A stretch of DNA of 64,000 bases from Pusillimonas sp. DMV24BSW_D (GCF_011388195.1 NZ_CP049990.1:2480001-2544000); one strand, 5' to 3'. Shown: positions 1-9,440, counted from the stretch's first letter. A program made the numbers and translations. The notes: a model not told the origin generated them from the sequence alone.

Positions 1-895
1 CCGTTAATGTGTATTTTCCCGCCAACGTCATAAATGCTTTCAAATAGCCAATACTCAAATCGGAGTCGCGAACCCCCAGATGAATCTGTTTATGAATTCC
101 TTGCTGCCCCAAGCGTATCGGCACTACATCGAACTGCGCGGCATTTTCGTCTACCAGCCAACGGGGCAAGGCGGCAACGCCACGCCCACACGCCACCATT
201 TGCAACATGATGTCTGTAGTTTCAATTTCCTTATGCCGTCGGGGTGCCAACCCCGCTGGAAGTAGAAATTGCGAATAAATATCAAGGCGCTCGATGGAAA
301 CGGGGTACGTAACCAACGTTTCGCTTGCCAGGTGACTCGGTTCCACATAATCCAAACCACTTAGCGGATGATCGCTTCCCACCACAAGGACCTGTTCATA
401 ATCAAAGACAGGCGCAAAATGGAGCCCGCTCTTATAAAACGGATCCGGTGTCACCAACATATCAATTTCATGGCTGAATAACGCGCCAATGCCACCAAAC
501 TGAAACTTCTGCCTTACATCAATATCCACATCGGGCCATTGCTGCATATAAGGCGAGACCACCTTTAATAGCCACTGATAACAAGGGTGACACTCCATTC
601 CAATGCGCAACTGGCCTCGTTCGCCCAGGGAAAACTCCCGCAGCCGGTCTTCTGCGTCGAGAAACTGTGGTACCAGTCGATTCGCCATCCCCAACAAATA
701 CTCGCCCGACTGCGTCAGCCGCAGACTGCGCCCTTCGCGATGCCATACCGCGACGCCCAATTGGTTTTCCAATTTACGTATGGCATGACTTAAGGCCGAC
801 TGTGTGAGATGCAGATGATCGGCCGCCGCTGTTAAAGAGCCATGCTCATTCACCGCCCGAATAATTGCCAGATGGATACGTTCAATAATCGCCAT
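1..895 (-). CDS. metR: MetR-like LysR-family regulator of methionine genes (C-terminus cut by window edge)
   Basis: A reading frame starting at ATG 895 stays open for 298 codons to the left edge, so only the extreme C-terminus is missing (E. coli MetR is 317 residues). Residues 1-60 form the LysR winged helix-turn-helix, with TQSALSHAIRKLE at about 31-43. The effector domain begins LRIGMECHPCYQWL at about 97-110, which closely resembles the MetR signature LRIAIECHSCIQWL. In the family, MetR uses homocysteine as coactivator and switches on metE and related genes. It is transcribed divergently from metE, 132 bp away, the classical metR/metE arrangement. A consensus MetR box lies 3 bp upstream of the start codon, which suggests autoregulation. 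Identity is confident from motif and context. The full length cannot be seen. Confidence 0.9.
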   Translation of the reverse strand, partial: MAIIERIHLAIIRAVNEHGSLTAAADHLHLTQSALSHAIRKLENQLGVAVWHREGRSLRLTQSGEYLLGMANRLVPQFLDAEDRLREFSLGERGQLRIGMECHPCYQWLLKVVSPYMQQWPDVDIDVRQKFQFGGIGALFSHEIDMLVTPDPFYKSGLHFAPVFDYEQVLVVGSDHPLSGLDYVEPSHLASETLVTYPVSIERLDIYSQFLLPAGLAPRRHKEIETTDIMLQMVACGRGVAALPRWLVDENAAQFDVVPIRLGQQGIHKQIHLGVRDSDLSIGYLKAFMTLAGKYTLT

Positions 896-898
896 GCA

Positions 899-911
899 TG
901 AACAAAATTCA
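899..911. promoter_or_regulatory. MetR box (TGAA-N5-TTCA)
   Basis: The sequence TGAACAAAATTCA is an exact match to the MetR operator consensus TGAA-N5-TTCA. It sits in the metR-metE intergenic region, immediately before the metR start codon (893-895) and about 115 bp before metE. A second partial site may lie near 940-951 (TTCATTGATCAA). No convincing sigma-70 promoter for metE could be fixed by eye. Confidence 0.7.
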
Positions 912-1027
912 TTGATTTATGTAGAAATACCATTTTACTTCATTGATCAAAAAACCAACAATAAACCCCTCATCACCGGGCAAGACTGAAGCCGACACAT
1001 CATTCGAACAATTGACCATTCACACGC

Positions 1028-3346
1028 ATGACTACATTGCACAACTCAAACATGACTCAGCACAAAGTAACAACGCACAACCTTGGCTTTCCCCGAATTG
1101 GCCCAAATCGCGAACTGAAGTTCGCCTTGGAGGCATACTGGAAAGGTGAGTCAAGTGACAATGAACTAGATCGTACCGCCGCTCAATTACGCACCCAAAA
1201 CTGGCAATGGCAAAACAAACTGGATTGGGCACCTGTAGGCGAATTTTCCTTCTACGACCACGTTCTGGACACCAGCTTTATGCTGGGTAACATTCCCGAA
1301 CGGTTTCGTACATTGCCGGAAAAGGAACTTGACCGCTATTTTCAAGTGGCCCGGGGTCGGGCCGCCGGTGAAATGACCAAATGGTTCGACACCAATTACC
1401 ACTATATCGTGCCCGAATTCAATCGCAGCACGCTTTTTGCATTGAACGCGACTTCGTTGTTAAAGCAGATTGAGCAAGCGCAAACGGAAAATGTGCGTGC
1501 CAAGCCCGTTATTCTCGGCCCGGTTACGTACCTTGCACTGGGCAAATCCACCGACGGGGTGAATCCACTGGATTTGCTTGAGTCTTTATTACCCGTGTAC
1601 GGCGAGCTGTTAAATATGCTGGCAGCGAAGGGAATTGAATGGGTACAAATTGACGAACCCATATTAGTGACCGAATTAGCACCTGAGTGGGCGAACGCAT
1701 TAAGTATTGCCTATCACACCTTGAAAAGTGCGCCCATCAAAATACTACTGGCAACCTATTTTGGCAGCTTGCAGGAAAATGCCTACTTGGCCGCCAACCT
1801 GCCGGTGGCGGGGTTACATATTGATGCCGTGCGCGGCCGGCACGATATTACGCCGCTACTGAACCTGCTCCCCCAGCACCGTGTTTTGTCGCTTGGTGTT
1901 ATCGATGGGCGCAACATCTGGAAAACCGACTTAAACGCAACCCTTGATTGGCTTGAACCTATTGCTCAGCAGTTGGACGACCGGCTATGGCTGGCGCCGT
2001 CATGCTCCCTACTCCATGTTCCTGTAGATCTGCAGAAAGAAACGCAACTTGACCCAGATCTTTTCACCTGGCTTGCGTTCGCCAAACAAAAGCTGCTGGA
2101 ATTACATATTTTGACTGAGGCACTGAATAACGGGAGACACGCCGTAGCATCGTTATTGCAGGAAAATCAAACAGCGGTGGAATCACGCCGTCAATCCAGC
2201 CGTGTTAACAACCCCGTCGTGAAACTGGCATTGGCCAACCTTGATCCTGACGCCGGCACGCGTCAAAGCACCTATAAGGAGCGTATCGCAAAACAATCCA
2301 CACGGTTGAACCTGCCGCTTTTCCCAACGACAACCATTGGCTCTTTCCCCCAAACCAAAGAAATACGGCGTCAACGCAAAGCATTTCGTCAAAAAGAAAT
2401 TGACGTCATTACATACGAAGCAGCCATGCAAACTGAAATTGCGTCTTGCATTAAAGCGCAGGAGGCACTTGAACTCGACGTGCTGGTTCACGGCGAAGCG
2501 GAACGCAATGATATGGTCGAGTATTTCGCAGAGCACCTTGAGGGCTTTGCATTCAGCCAATATGGTTGGGTTCAGTCATACGGATCGCGATGCGTTAAAC
2601 CGCCGATTTTATATGGCGATATTCAACGCCCCAAGGCCATGACGGTCGAATGGATTCTTTACGCACAATCATTAACGCAGCGCCCGGTAAAAGGCATGTT
2701 AACCGGCCCCGTCACGCTGTTGAACTGGTCTTTCGTACGAAACGATCAGCCGCGTGCCATTACGTGTCGCCAACTTGCCCTGGCCATGCGCGAGGAGGTC
2801 TTGGATTTGGAGCGCGCCGGCATCAAGATCATTCAAATTGACGAAGCAGCCTTACGTGAAGGACTCCCTTTAAGAAAATCACAATGGCAAAGTTATTTGA
2901 ATTGGGCGATTGAAGCATTTCGTCTTTGCGCCAACAGCGTGCAAGACGAAACGCAGATCCACACACATATGTGCTATTCGGAATTCAACGACATTATGCC
3001 GTTTATCGCCCAAATGGATGCCGACGTCATCACCATTGAAACGTCGCGATCCAATATGAAACTCTTGGAGGCGTTCAAAGACTTCAGCTACCCCAATGAA
3101 ATCGGGCCCGGCGTGTATGACATTCATTCACCCGCCATACCCAACACCGCTCAGATGACCGCGCTAATGGAAAAGGCTGCGCAGTACATTCCCGCAGAAC
3201 GCTTGTGGGTCAACCCCGACTGCGGTTTGAAAACCCGCCAGTGGGACGAAGTAAAACCGGCTTTGCGCGCCTTGGTGCAGGCGGCGCAAAGCCTGCGTCA
3301 ATCAATACCCCAGAGCCAGGCGTGGGCCGGATCCCCGGTCGTCTGA
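1028..3346 (+). CDS. metE: Cobalamin-independent methionine synthase MetE
   Basis: Transfers the methyl group of 5-methyltetrahydropteroyl-tri-L-glutamate directly to homocysteine, the last step of methionine synthesis, in the cytoplasm and without B12. The 772-residue length fits the family. The N-terminal domain opens with [19 protein letters not shown], and the catalytic C-terminal barrel begins near residue 430 ([12 protein letters not shown]). The zinc/homocysteine ligands are all present: His647, Cys649, Glu671 and Cys732, each offset by six from E. coli H641, C643, E665 and C726. Translation may start at 1028 or at the internal ATG 1052; neither has a good ribosome-binding site. It is divergent from metR and likely activated by it. 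The last 45 bp overlap the convergent chemotaxis receptor gene. Confidence 0.97.
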   Translation: MTTLHNSNMTQHKVTTHNLGFPRIGPNRELKFALEAYWKGESSDNELDRTAAQLRTQNWQWQNKLDWAPVGEFSFYDHVLDTSFMLGNIPERFRTLPEKELDRYFQVARGRAAGEMTKWFDTNYHYIVPEFNRSTLFALNATSLLKQIEQAQTENVRAKPVILGPVTYLALGKSTDGVNPLDLLESLLPVYGELLNMLAAKGIEWVQIDEPILVTELAPEWANALSIAYHTLKSAPIKILLATYFGSLQENAYLAANLPVAGLHIDAVRGRHDITPLLNLLPQHRVLSLGVIDGRNIWKTDLNATLDWLEPIAQQLDDRLWLAPSCSLLHVPVDLQKETQLDPDLFTWLAFAKQKLLELHILTEALNNGRHAVASLLQENQTAVESRRQSSRVNNPVVKLALANLDPDAGTRQSTYKERIAKQSTRLNLPLFPTTTIGSFPQTKEIRRQRKAFRQKEIDVITYEAAMQTEIASCIKAQEALELDVLVHGEAERNDMVEYFAEHLEGFAFSQYGWVQSYGSRCVKPPILYGDIQRPKAMTVEWILYAQSLTQRPVKGMLTGPVTLLNWSFVRNDQPRAITCRQLALAMREEVLDLERAGIKIIQIDEAALREGLPLRKSQWQSYLNWAIEAFRLCANSVQDETQIHTHMCYSEFNDIMPFIAQMDADVITIETSRSNMKLLEAFKDFSYPNEIGPGVYDIHSPAIPNTAQMTALMEKAAQYIPAERLWVNPDCGLKTRQWDEVKPALRALVQAAQSLRQSIPQSQAWAGSPVV

Positions 3347-5074
3347 CCCTTCAGGCGAGTCGGCGTCGTCAACCCAGTCATCTTCGCTTAATTCGGCGTC
3401 TTCTCCCTTGCGGGAAGACGCTTTTTTTGCTCCACGCGACGATGTGTGGCCATCCTTACTACTGGAACCAGGCGAAGCATCATCGCTGCCGGAGCTCGCA
3501 CTGGTGTCAGTTTTCTTCCAGCTTAGATCCTCTATCAGGTTCACTTTAAATGTGGACACCAAACGGGATAAATCGGCCGCCTGCGCCTGCATATTCTGTG
3601 ACGCCACCGAGGCCTCTTCGACAAGGGCCGCATTTTGCTGGGTAACCTGATCCATTTGCATGACCGCTTGATTCACCTGCTCAATGCCCGTGCTTTGCTC
3701 TTCGCTGGCTGCAGCGATTTCTTCCATTATGTCGACCACTTGCTTAATGCTGTCGACCGTGTCTTTCATTGACTGCCCCGCCTTTCCAACCAAAAGATTA
3801 CCCTGGTTTGTGGCGGCGACCGACATTTCAATAAGCTCTTTAATTTCCTTGGCCGCCTGCGCGCTGCGTTGCGCCAGCGAACGCACCTCGCTGGCAACAA
3901 CCGCAAACCCTTTACCTTGCTCTCCTGCACGCGCAGCTTCTACTGCAGCATTCAACGCCAGAATATTGGTTTGAAAGGCAATACCATCAATAACGGTAAT
4001 AATGTCGGCGACTTGTTTGGCTCGCTGATCGATACTGCTCATGGTTTCAACCACCTGGCCGACCACGTCGCCGCTTTCAACCGCCACCTTCGACGCCGAA
4101 CCTGCCAATTGATTCGCTTTACGTGCGTTGTCTGTATTGAGCTGTACGGTCGTTGTGAGCTGCTCCATGGTCGCGGCGGTTTCGGCCAGGGAACTGGCCT
4201 GCTCTTCAGTACGCGAGGATAAGTCGGTGTTACCCGATGCAATTTCACCGGATGCCGTGGCAATCGATTCAGACCCCGACTGCACTTTACTGATCACGCC
4301 CACCAGATTTTGGTTCATCATGCGCAAGGCCTGCAGCAACTCAGCTGTTTCATCCTTGCCACGCACCTCAACCTGACGCGTTAAATCACGATTGGAAATG
4401 GCCTTGGCATAACCTACCGCTGTTTGTAAAGGACGCACAATAGAACGAGTAATGCCAAACGCAAACAACACACCCAAAATCAGTGCAACAACCCCCACGC
4501 CAAACACAATTTTGATGGCCAACTGATTATCGGCATCCAGTTGCGCCGCAGCGTCATTCATGTGTTTCTGTTGGAACTCCAATAACGCACGTACGCTTTT
4601 TTCATATTCGGCGCGCAAACCAGGGACCGTTTTTTGCAACATGTTGTCGGCGCGTACAAAATCGCCGTCGCGCTGGGCCTGCAAAGCCTCGTCATTCGCT
4701 TTACCAAACGCAGCGCGCTTGCGCTGGGTGTCCTGAAATAAAGCCAGGGCCTCCGGGTCGCTGAGCATTAACTGCAATTCTTTTTGAATTTTTGTGCTCT
4801 CTGCACTACCTTTTTCAATAGCGGTTTCAAACTCTTTACGTAAACCCGGGTCGTATAACAAACCCAAAATTTGCATTTGAATGCTGTTTTCGTTCATCAC
4901 GCTTAACCAGCGAGACACCAGGCGCTCCTTAGCTACCCCGCGCTCCGTAATTTCGCCGGTGGCCTGTGCGCCCGCATTCATGCGCATTAACGACACCGCC
5001 ATTAGAATGGCCATAAATACAAGCATCAGGCCAAAACCTAATGTGAGCCGCGTACCAATTTTGAACCGATTCAC
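3302..5074 (-). CDS. Methyl-accepting chemotaxis protein
   Basis: A 590-residue inner-membrane chemoreceptor. It starts with GTG at 5074 behind a strong AGGAGG ribosome-binding site. Visible parts in order: transmembrane segment 1 (about 11-31), a periplasmic four-helix-type sensor domain (about 32-186), transmembrane segment 2 (about 187-209), a HAMP linker, and the long cytoplasmic methylation/signalling coiled coil. The conserved hairpin tip reads [20 protein letters not shown], the region that contacts CheA and CheW. The end is a Ser/Asp/Lys-rich tail finishing RLALGY, without the NWETF-type CheR/CheB tether. The ligand cannot be told from sequence. A sigma-28-like promoter lies 46 bp upstream, fitting co-expression with motility genes. 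Its 3' end overlaps metE tail-to-tail. Confidence 0.95.
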   Translation of the reverse strand: MNRFKIGTRLTLGFGLMLVFMAILMAVSLMRMNAGAQATGEITERGVAKERLVSRWLSVMNENSIQMQILGLLYDPGLRKEFETAIEKGSAESTKIQKELQLMLSDPEALALFQDTQRKRAAFGKANDEALQAQRDGDFVRADNMLQKTVPGLRAEYEKSVRALLEFQQKHMNDAAAQLDADNQLAIKIVFGVGVVALILGVLFAFGITRSIVRPLQTAVGYAKAISNRDLTRQVEVRGKDETAELLQALRMMNQNLVGVISKVQSGSESIATASGEIASGNTDLSSRTEEQASSLAETAATMEQLTTTVQLNTDNARKANQLAGSASKVAVESGDVVGQVVETMSSIDQRAKQVADIITVIDGIAFQTNILALNAAVEAARAGEQGKGFAVVASEVRSLAQRSAQAAKEIKELIEMSVAATNQGNLLVGKAGQSMKDTVDSIKQVVDIMEEIAAASEEQSTGIEQVNQAVMQMDQVTQQNAALVEEASVASQNMQAQAADLSRLVSTFKVNLIEDLSWKKTDTSASSGSDDASPGSSSKDGHTSSRGAKKASSRKGEDAELSEDDWVDDADSPEGSDDRGSGPRLALGY

Positions 5075-5120
5075 CGTCCCCTCCTGTAAGAAGCTATCAA
5101 AACTTTTTCTGCAAACAGAA

Positions 5121-5147
5121 TTAACGACAATGACCCGGTTTTCTTTA
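5121..5147 (-). promoter_or_regulatory. Candidate sigma-28 (FliA) promoter for the chemoreceptor
   Basis: On the minus strand TAAAGAAA (5140-5147) and GTCGTTAA (5121-5128) are separated by exactly 11 bp. The FliA consensus is TAAAGTTT-N11-GCCGATAA, so the spacing is perfect, 5 of 8 bases match in the upstream box and 6 of 8 in the downstream box. It lies 46 bp before the receptor start codon. The class of gene (chemoreceptor) is a typical FliA target. Confidence 0.55.
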
Positions 5148-5158
5148 GGTCAATCGGC

Positions 5159-5228
5159 ATAGGGGGCAGTTCTAGTGAACTGCACCCCTGCCACACCACC
5201 CGGCATGCGGGTCCGCACCGGGCGGTTC
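5159..5228 (-). ncRNA. Group II intron domains V and VI (catalytic core and 3' end)
   Basis: Read on the minus strand, 5228-5194 forms the 35-nt domain V hairpin. It begins GAACCGCCCGGTGCGG and closes CCGCATGCCGGGTGGTG, with the CGC catalytic triad in the 5' arm. Directly after it, GCAGTTC-ACTA-GAACTGC with flanking GGGG/CCCC forms domain VI. No clear bulged branch-point A is visible, which would fit hydrolytic rather than lariat splicing as reported for some class C introns. Confidence 0.85.
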
Positions 5229-5241
5229 GAGAAGTTGAGGC

Positions 5242-6612
5242 TTAAGAGAGTCTGGGAACACCGAGTCGGTCGAAGTGGGCAATTGGCAAGGCCGCATTGA
5301 GTGACCCGCCACTATTGCGCCACCAGCTGCGGGAATTTGCCGCCACCCATCGGGCGACAGTAAAACTCACCCCCAAGGCGCGCAACTCCCGGAACATCGT
5401 CTTGCCTCGTTTCCATTGCCTGAGCTGAATGGCCCTTAACCGATGACGAATCCACTTGTCCAGCCCACGCCAGACCTGGTGGACTTGCGCCAATCGGAAG
5501 TAGCCCTTCCATCCCAGGATATACACTCGGAGCCGATCAACCACCTGCTGCATACTGCGCCCGCCCGAGCGGCGCGTCAGTTGCCGCACACATTGCTTGA
5601 ACGTGGCGAGCGCTTTGGTCGCCACCCGACGCTTGACCTCCCCTTTAGGGTCCACCCAGAAGCTATAGCCCAGAAACTTGCGGTCGGTAAACACGCTGGC
5701 GACCGCGCTTTTGATCTCGTTGACCCTCAAGCGCAGCCGGGCGTATAGCCGCCGCAGTAAGCCCATTACCCGTTCACCCGCGCGACGGCTGTGAACGTAA
5801 ACGTTGCAGTCATCAGCGTAACGCACGAAGCAGTGACCCCGGCGTTCTAACTCCTTGTCCACCTCATCGAGCAGCACGTTGGCCAGCAACGGCGAGAGCG
5901 GCCCGCCTTGCGGCGTACCCTCATACCGTTGGACGGCCACGCCGCCATCCATAATGCCGCTATTCAGATACGACCGAATCAGCCGGATCACGCCAGCATC
6001 CGCCAGGCGTTTCTGTAGGCGGTCAATCAGAATGTCGTGGTTGACCCGGTCAAAGAACTTCTCCAAGTCCACGTCCACCACGATACGGCGACCGGACTGC
6101 ACGTACGAATGCGCGGCCAGAACCGCGTCATGCGCACGGCGCCCCGGCCTGAAGCCGTAACTGTGTTCGCTGAAAGTGGGGTCAAGCAAGGGTTGCAGTA
6201 CTTGCAGCAGCGCCTGCTGGATCAGACGATCCGTCACCGTCGGGATACCCAGCTCGCGCTGGCTACCGTCAGGCTTGGGAATCATCACCCGTCGTACCGG
6301 ACTGGGCCGGTACGTTCCCGCAAGCAGTTCGGCACGAATGACAGGCCATGTGGTCACCAGGCGACGGGCAGTCTGGTCTATGTCCAATCCGTCCACGCCG
6401 GCTGCGCCTTTGTTGGCCCGCACCCGCTTGAACGCCGCTTGCAGGTTCTCTCTTGTCAGCGCCGCTTGCAGCAGCGCCAACCCTGTACTCTCATTCCCAT
6501 ATCGCGGGCAGCCCATTTCCTCGCTGACAGGACCACCAGCGGCTTCACCGCTGACTACGCCCGCCCGCTCCACTAACGTGGACATCTGAGGCAATACGAA
6601 TTGCATCGACAT
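5242..6612 (-). CDS. ltrA: Group II intron reverse transcriptase/maturase
   Basis: The 456-residue intron-encoded protein both helps the intron RNA fold for splicing and reverse-transcribes it into new DNA sites. Reverse transcriptase blocks are seen in order: RVRANKGAAGVDG (block 1 region), RPSPVRRVMIPKPDG, EHSYGFRPGRRAHDA, a block with DVDLEKFFDRVNHD carrying the first catalytic aspartates, GTPQGGPLSPLLANV, then the catalytic FVRYADDCNVYV motif. The maturase X domain follows (RLRVYILGWKGYFRLAQ). It ends FDRLGVPRLS with no HNH endonuclease domain, as in class C elements, which use single-stranded or replication-fork targets. The exact start is uncertain because in-frame ATGs lie at 6612 and 6606. 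No frameshift or stop interrupts it. Confidence 0.95.
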   Translation of the reverse strand: MSMQFVLPQMSTLVERAGVVSGEAAGGPVSEEMGCPRYGNESTGLALLQAALTRENLQAAFKRVRANKGAAGVDGLDIDQTARRLVTTWPVIRAELLAGTYRPSPVRRVMIPKPDGSQRELGIPTVTDRLIQQALLQVLQPLLDPTFSEHSYGFRPGRRAHDAVLAAHSYVQSGRRIVVDVDLEKFFDRVNHDILIDRLQKRLADAGVIRLIRSYLNSGIMDGGVAVQRYEGTPQGGPLSPLLANVLLDEVDKELERRGHCFVRYADDCNVYVHSRRAGERVMGLLRRLYARLRLRVNEIKSAVASVFTDRKFLGYSFWVDPKGEVKRRVATKALATFKQCVRQLTRRSGGRSMQQVVDRLRVYILGWKGYFRLAQVHQVWRGLDKWIRHRLRAIQLRQWKRGKTMFRELRALGVSFTVARWVAANSRSWWRNSGGSLNAALPIAHFDRLGVPRLS

Positions 6613-7016
6613 GTCGAGTCATACTCCTTCTCGTTTGGTCCTTCGTCGCCTCGTTCCCGGCCTTAGCGGCCCTGCTACTACGACTACTATGACCTCTGCT
6701 GAGTCCTCGCTCCGGCTCGACGCCGTTACCCTTTCAGGATCAAGGCGAGGGTTCCCCAGGTAAGAACGCACTCCTTCACTGCACAACCGCCGGATTTACG
6801 CCACCTCGCCTTGATCACAACAGCTTCACGGCTTTTTGCCCGCTCGCCCTGCTTGATGACGCCTTCTATCCGATTCTTGTTCATCGGCTCGCAGCTTATG
6901 CTCCACGCTTCCTCCCCACGCTCGGTCACCCTCACGCAGTTGCGCTTCACTTCATTCGCTGTGATCAACTTATGGCGGGACTTGCACCCGCAGGAGTGCG
7001 CCCATGCTGGGCGCAC
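6613..7016 (-). other. Group II intron 5' part (domains I-III), non-coding
   Basis: This stretch of about 400 bp between the reverse transcriptase start and the intron 5' end carries no plausible gene. It corresponds in position to RNA domains I to III, which hold the exon-binding sites. The first 20 nt contain a perfect small hairpin, TGCGCCCA-GCA-TGGGCGCA. Open frames on either strand here have no recognisable protein family. Confidence 0.75.
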
Positions 7017-7040
7017 AAAAAAGCCGGCCCGAAGGCCGGC
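7017..7040 (-). terminator. Intrinsic terminator of the TRAP-protein operon, target of the intron
   Basis: On the minus strand GCCGGC-CTTCGG-GCCGGC is followed by TTTTTT, a strong rho-independent terminator 36 bp after the binding-protein stop codon. The group II intron begins at the very next base (7016). The hairpin therefore serves both the operon and the insertion site. Confidence 0.9.
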
Positions 7041-7076
7041 AAACTTACTACCCGGAAACAACACACAACGAAGACT

Positions 7077-8063
7077 TTAATTTTGAACGGTTAACAGCTC
7101 TTTCAAACGCTTGGCTTCTTCCGGAGGGGCTTGCGACTCAACCTGCTCCCAACCGGTACGACGCGCGGTTTCAAGCCAGGTTTTGGCATCAGCCTCGCTG
7201 AAAGTAATGGTTTTGATACCGGCCTCAGCCTGCCCGGCCTTTTCTTTTGCGTTTTGGGCATCTACATTTGCCGCCAGTTCCTGTTCAAGCTCAACTGCCA
7301 TCTTGCTCAGAAAAGCTTTCTGCTCTGCCGACAGCTTGTTCCAGCTATCCAGATTCACCAACGCATTTACATCCACTGTATAAAAACCGGGATCAACGCG
7401 ATAATCGGTAACCTCATCCCAACTTAGATCCAATACGCCCTGCAAAGGCCAACCGTAGCCCTGCACCACGCCACGTTCCAACGCCGTATACACTTCGCCG
7501 GGCGGGGTTTGCACCAATGACGCGCCCAATGCCTCAAAGAATGAGCGATACGTTGGTGATACACGCAAGGTCAACCCTTTCAAATCAGGTTTTTCCAGTG
7601 GGTTACCGGCCAAATACAGGTGGTACTCCTGCTGATCGGCGGTACGTGCCAAATACCAAACGTTCATATGTTTGTTATGAAGCTCGTTAATGTATTCCCA
7701 CGCACCATTTTCGCGTTGTTCCGCAATAGGAATTTCAGCCAAACGCAACGCATCGGCCGCCGGCATAAGGCTTAAGTAAAATGCACCCGGCACATTGGCC
7801 ATATCGACAATACCTTTGGAAACGGCGTTGCCCAACTCAAACGGAGGCATGGTTTCAGGGCCGCCAATAATGTCGATTTGAACCAGGCCTTTGCCGTTCT
7901 CATTCACCTTTTTCACGAACGCCTCAAAAGGTCGCGAAAAGGCCGTATTCGCCGTGAACGCACTCACGGCCCTTAAACGTGCTTCTTCTGCTGATGCAAC
8001 GCCGGCGGCCAAAACCCCCGCCCCAACCAGCAACGCACATAAAGATTTCTTGAACAACTTCAT
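7077..8063 (-). CDS. TRAP-type solute-binding protein (DctP family), orphan
   Basis: A 328-residue periplasmic binding protein. A Sec signal peptide covers about 1-25 (LLVGAGVLAAGVASAEE). The mature part follows the DctP fold, with LTLRVSPTYRSFFEALGA containing the conserved arginine that usually holds the carboxylate of the ligand, then PPGEVYTALERGVVQGYGWP. The family delivers organic acids, often keto acids or amino-acid derivatives, to a DctQM membrane pair. No DctQ or DctM gene is present in this window, so it must work with a distant pair or act as a sensor. It is the last gene of a five-gene operon, 84 bp after the amidohydrolase. It starts at ATG behind AAAGGAGAGG and is followed by an intrinsic terminator. 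Confidence 0.9.
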   Translation of the reverse strand: MKLFKKSLCALLVGAGVLAAGVASAEEARLRAVSAFTANTAFSRPFEAFVKKVNENGKGLVQIDIIGGPETMPPFELGNAVSKGIVDMANVPGAFYLSLMPAADALRLAEIPIAEQRENGAWEYINELHNKHMNVWYLARTADQQEYHLYLAGNPLEKPDLKGLTLRVSPTYRSFFEALGASLVQTPPGEVYTALERGVVQGYGWPLQGVLDLSWDEVTDYRVDPGFYTVDVNALVNLDSWNKLSAEQKAFLSKMAVELEQELAANVDAQNAKEKAGQAEAGIKTITFSEADAKTWLETARRTGWEQVESQAPPEEAKRLKELLTVQN

Positions 8064-8147
8064 TTAACCTCTCCTTTGTAGATTTACGATCTCACCTAAG
8101 CGAACCACCAGACCTGTCGCGCTTGCTTGCGAATTCACACACACCGT

Positions 8148-9440
8148 TCACGCATCAAAGAAACGACTCCCAATCACCGCCTGGTCACCAAACGCCGCGC
8201 CCACCAAGAACTGGCTGGCATCACGATCCATTACCAAACGGCCATTCAGCACAACTTTGCGAATCGCTGCCGGCGCCCGCAAAATCGAAATATCCACAAG
8301 AGGATCACCTTCCACGACAATGAAGTCGGCACATTTGCCCACTTCCAACGTGCCCACAAGATGGTCCATTTTCAGCATGCGCGCGCTATCACGCGTCGTG
8401 ACCTGAATCGCTTCCATTGGCGTCATGCCCATTTCCACGAAATACACCAACTCATCCAAATTGCTTCCATGCGGGGTATAGGGCACGCCGGCATCGGTAC
8501 CCATCGCCAACTTCACACCTGCCGCGCGAGCCTGCTTGAAGGACGACACATGGGCATCAATGGCCGACTGAGCTTTGTCGACCATATCTTGCGACAACCC
8601 TCCGGCCAGGCCATGCGTGACTACATTGCGGATAGGCGTTGAGGTGGCAACCAGCCACGTACCATGACGCAACATTAAATCGATGCCTTCAGGGTCAATG
8701 AAGTAACCGTGTTCAATCGAATCCACGTTTGCCAAGACTGCATTTTTGATGCCTTGCGCCGCGTGCGCATGGGCCGCCGAAATTTTGCCGGCGTTGTGTG
8801 CCTCATCCGTCGCGGCACGCATTTCATCCACGCTCATCTGGGCATTACCAATGGCTCCGCCCGGGGTCAAAATGCCGCCGGTCGCAATAAGTTTGACGTT
8901 ATCGGCACCGGCCTTTAAACGTTGACGGGCTGCTTTTCGCACCCCATCGACCCCGTCCACTTCCTGGCCCAGAAACCGCCAGCCATGCCCTCCGGTCATG
9001 CATAGGGCTTCACCGCTCAGAAGCAAGCGCGGTGTAACGCAAAGACCTTCCGAGGCCGCACGCCGTAAAGCAAAATCCACATTCCCCTGCGTGCCGCAAT
9101 CACGTACCGTCGTCACACCGCCATGCAAAGTTCGCAGCGCGTTTCGACTTGCGCGCAAAAAAGCCAGCATTTTCTCTTCATCAGTGGAAATCGGCCCCAC
9201 CTGCGGCGTGGCGTCCATCGTTAAATGAACGTGGCAATCGATCATGCCCGGCAAGATGGTGTGTTCGCCCAACTCAACCATTTGGGTTTGTGCCTCCGTT
9301 CGCACGGCATCCGGCAGAGCACCTTTTTGCACGTCAATAATGCGGCCGTTTTCCACCACCATGTAACCGCTAAACACCGCACCCATGCCATCAATAATCC
9401 GGGAGCTGGTATACGCCTGTCTTAATTTAGCTAATGTCAT
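8148..9440 (-). CDS. Metal-dependent amidohydrolase (prolidase/imidazolonepropionase-like)
   Basis: A 430-residue cytoplasmic hydrolase of the amidohydrolase superfamily. The binuclear metal site is complete: His70 and His72 (IDCHVHLT), the probable carboxylated Lys183 (NVKLIATGG), His226 (AAHAHA), His244 (SIEHGYF) and Asp316 (MGTDAGVP). The overall pattern (GGVTTVRDCG, GVPYTPHGSN, GTLEVGKCADFIV) resembles the branch that hydrolyses Xaa-Pro dipeptides and N-acyl amino acids. Exact substrate is unknown. The ATG at 9440 overlaps the stop of the preceding ornithine-cyclodeaminase-like gene by 4 bp (ATGA), indicating coupling. Likely role: release of an amino acid or amine from a substrate imported with the help of the TRAP protein. 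Confidence 0.88.
   Translation of the reverse strand: MTLAKLRQAYTSSRIIDGMGAVFSGYMVVENGRIIDVQKGALPDAVRTEAQTQMVELGEHTILPGMIDCHVHLTMDATPQVGPISTDEEKMLAFLRASRNALRTLHGGVTTVRDCGTQGNVDFALRRAASEGLCVTPRLLLSGEALCMTGGHGWRFLGQEVDGVDGVRKAARQRLKAGADNVKLIATGGILTPGGAIGNAQMSVDEMRAATDEAHNAGKISAAHAHAAQGIKNAVLANVDSIEHGYFIDPEGIDLMLRHGTWLVATSTPIRNVVTHGLAGGLSQDMVDKAQSAIDAHVSSFKQARAAGVKLAMGTDAGVPYTPHGSNLDELVYFVEMGMTPMEAIQVTTRDSARMLKMDHLVGTLEVGKCADFIVVEGDPLVDISILRAPAAIRKVVLNGRLVMDRDASQFLVGAAFGDQAVIGSRFFDA

Larger units (their letters stand above)
5159..7016 (-). mobile_element. Complete group II intron with reverse transcriptase, probably class C
   Basis: A retroelement of about 1,858 bp on the minus strand. The 5' end reads GTGCGCCCAGCATGGGCGCA, matching the GUGYG start of group II introns, and follows directly on the T-tract of an intrinsic terminator. 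The 3' end has recognisable domains V and VI and finishes CCCCCTAT at 5159. The reverse transcriptase is encoded in the domain IV position. Insertion immediately downstream of a terminator hairpin and absence of an endonuclease domain are hallmarks of class C introns. The reading frame is intact, so the element may still be active. The base composition looks more G+C-rich than its neighbours. The 3' boundary is inferred from the domain VI fold and a terminal AT and could be off by a few bases. Confidence 0.88.

Noticed and set aside
6037-6576. 179-codon open frame on the plus strand
   Set aside because: It is antisense to the intron reverse transcriptase and has no family pattern; it comes from the G+C-rich codon use of the real gene.
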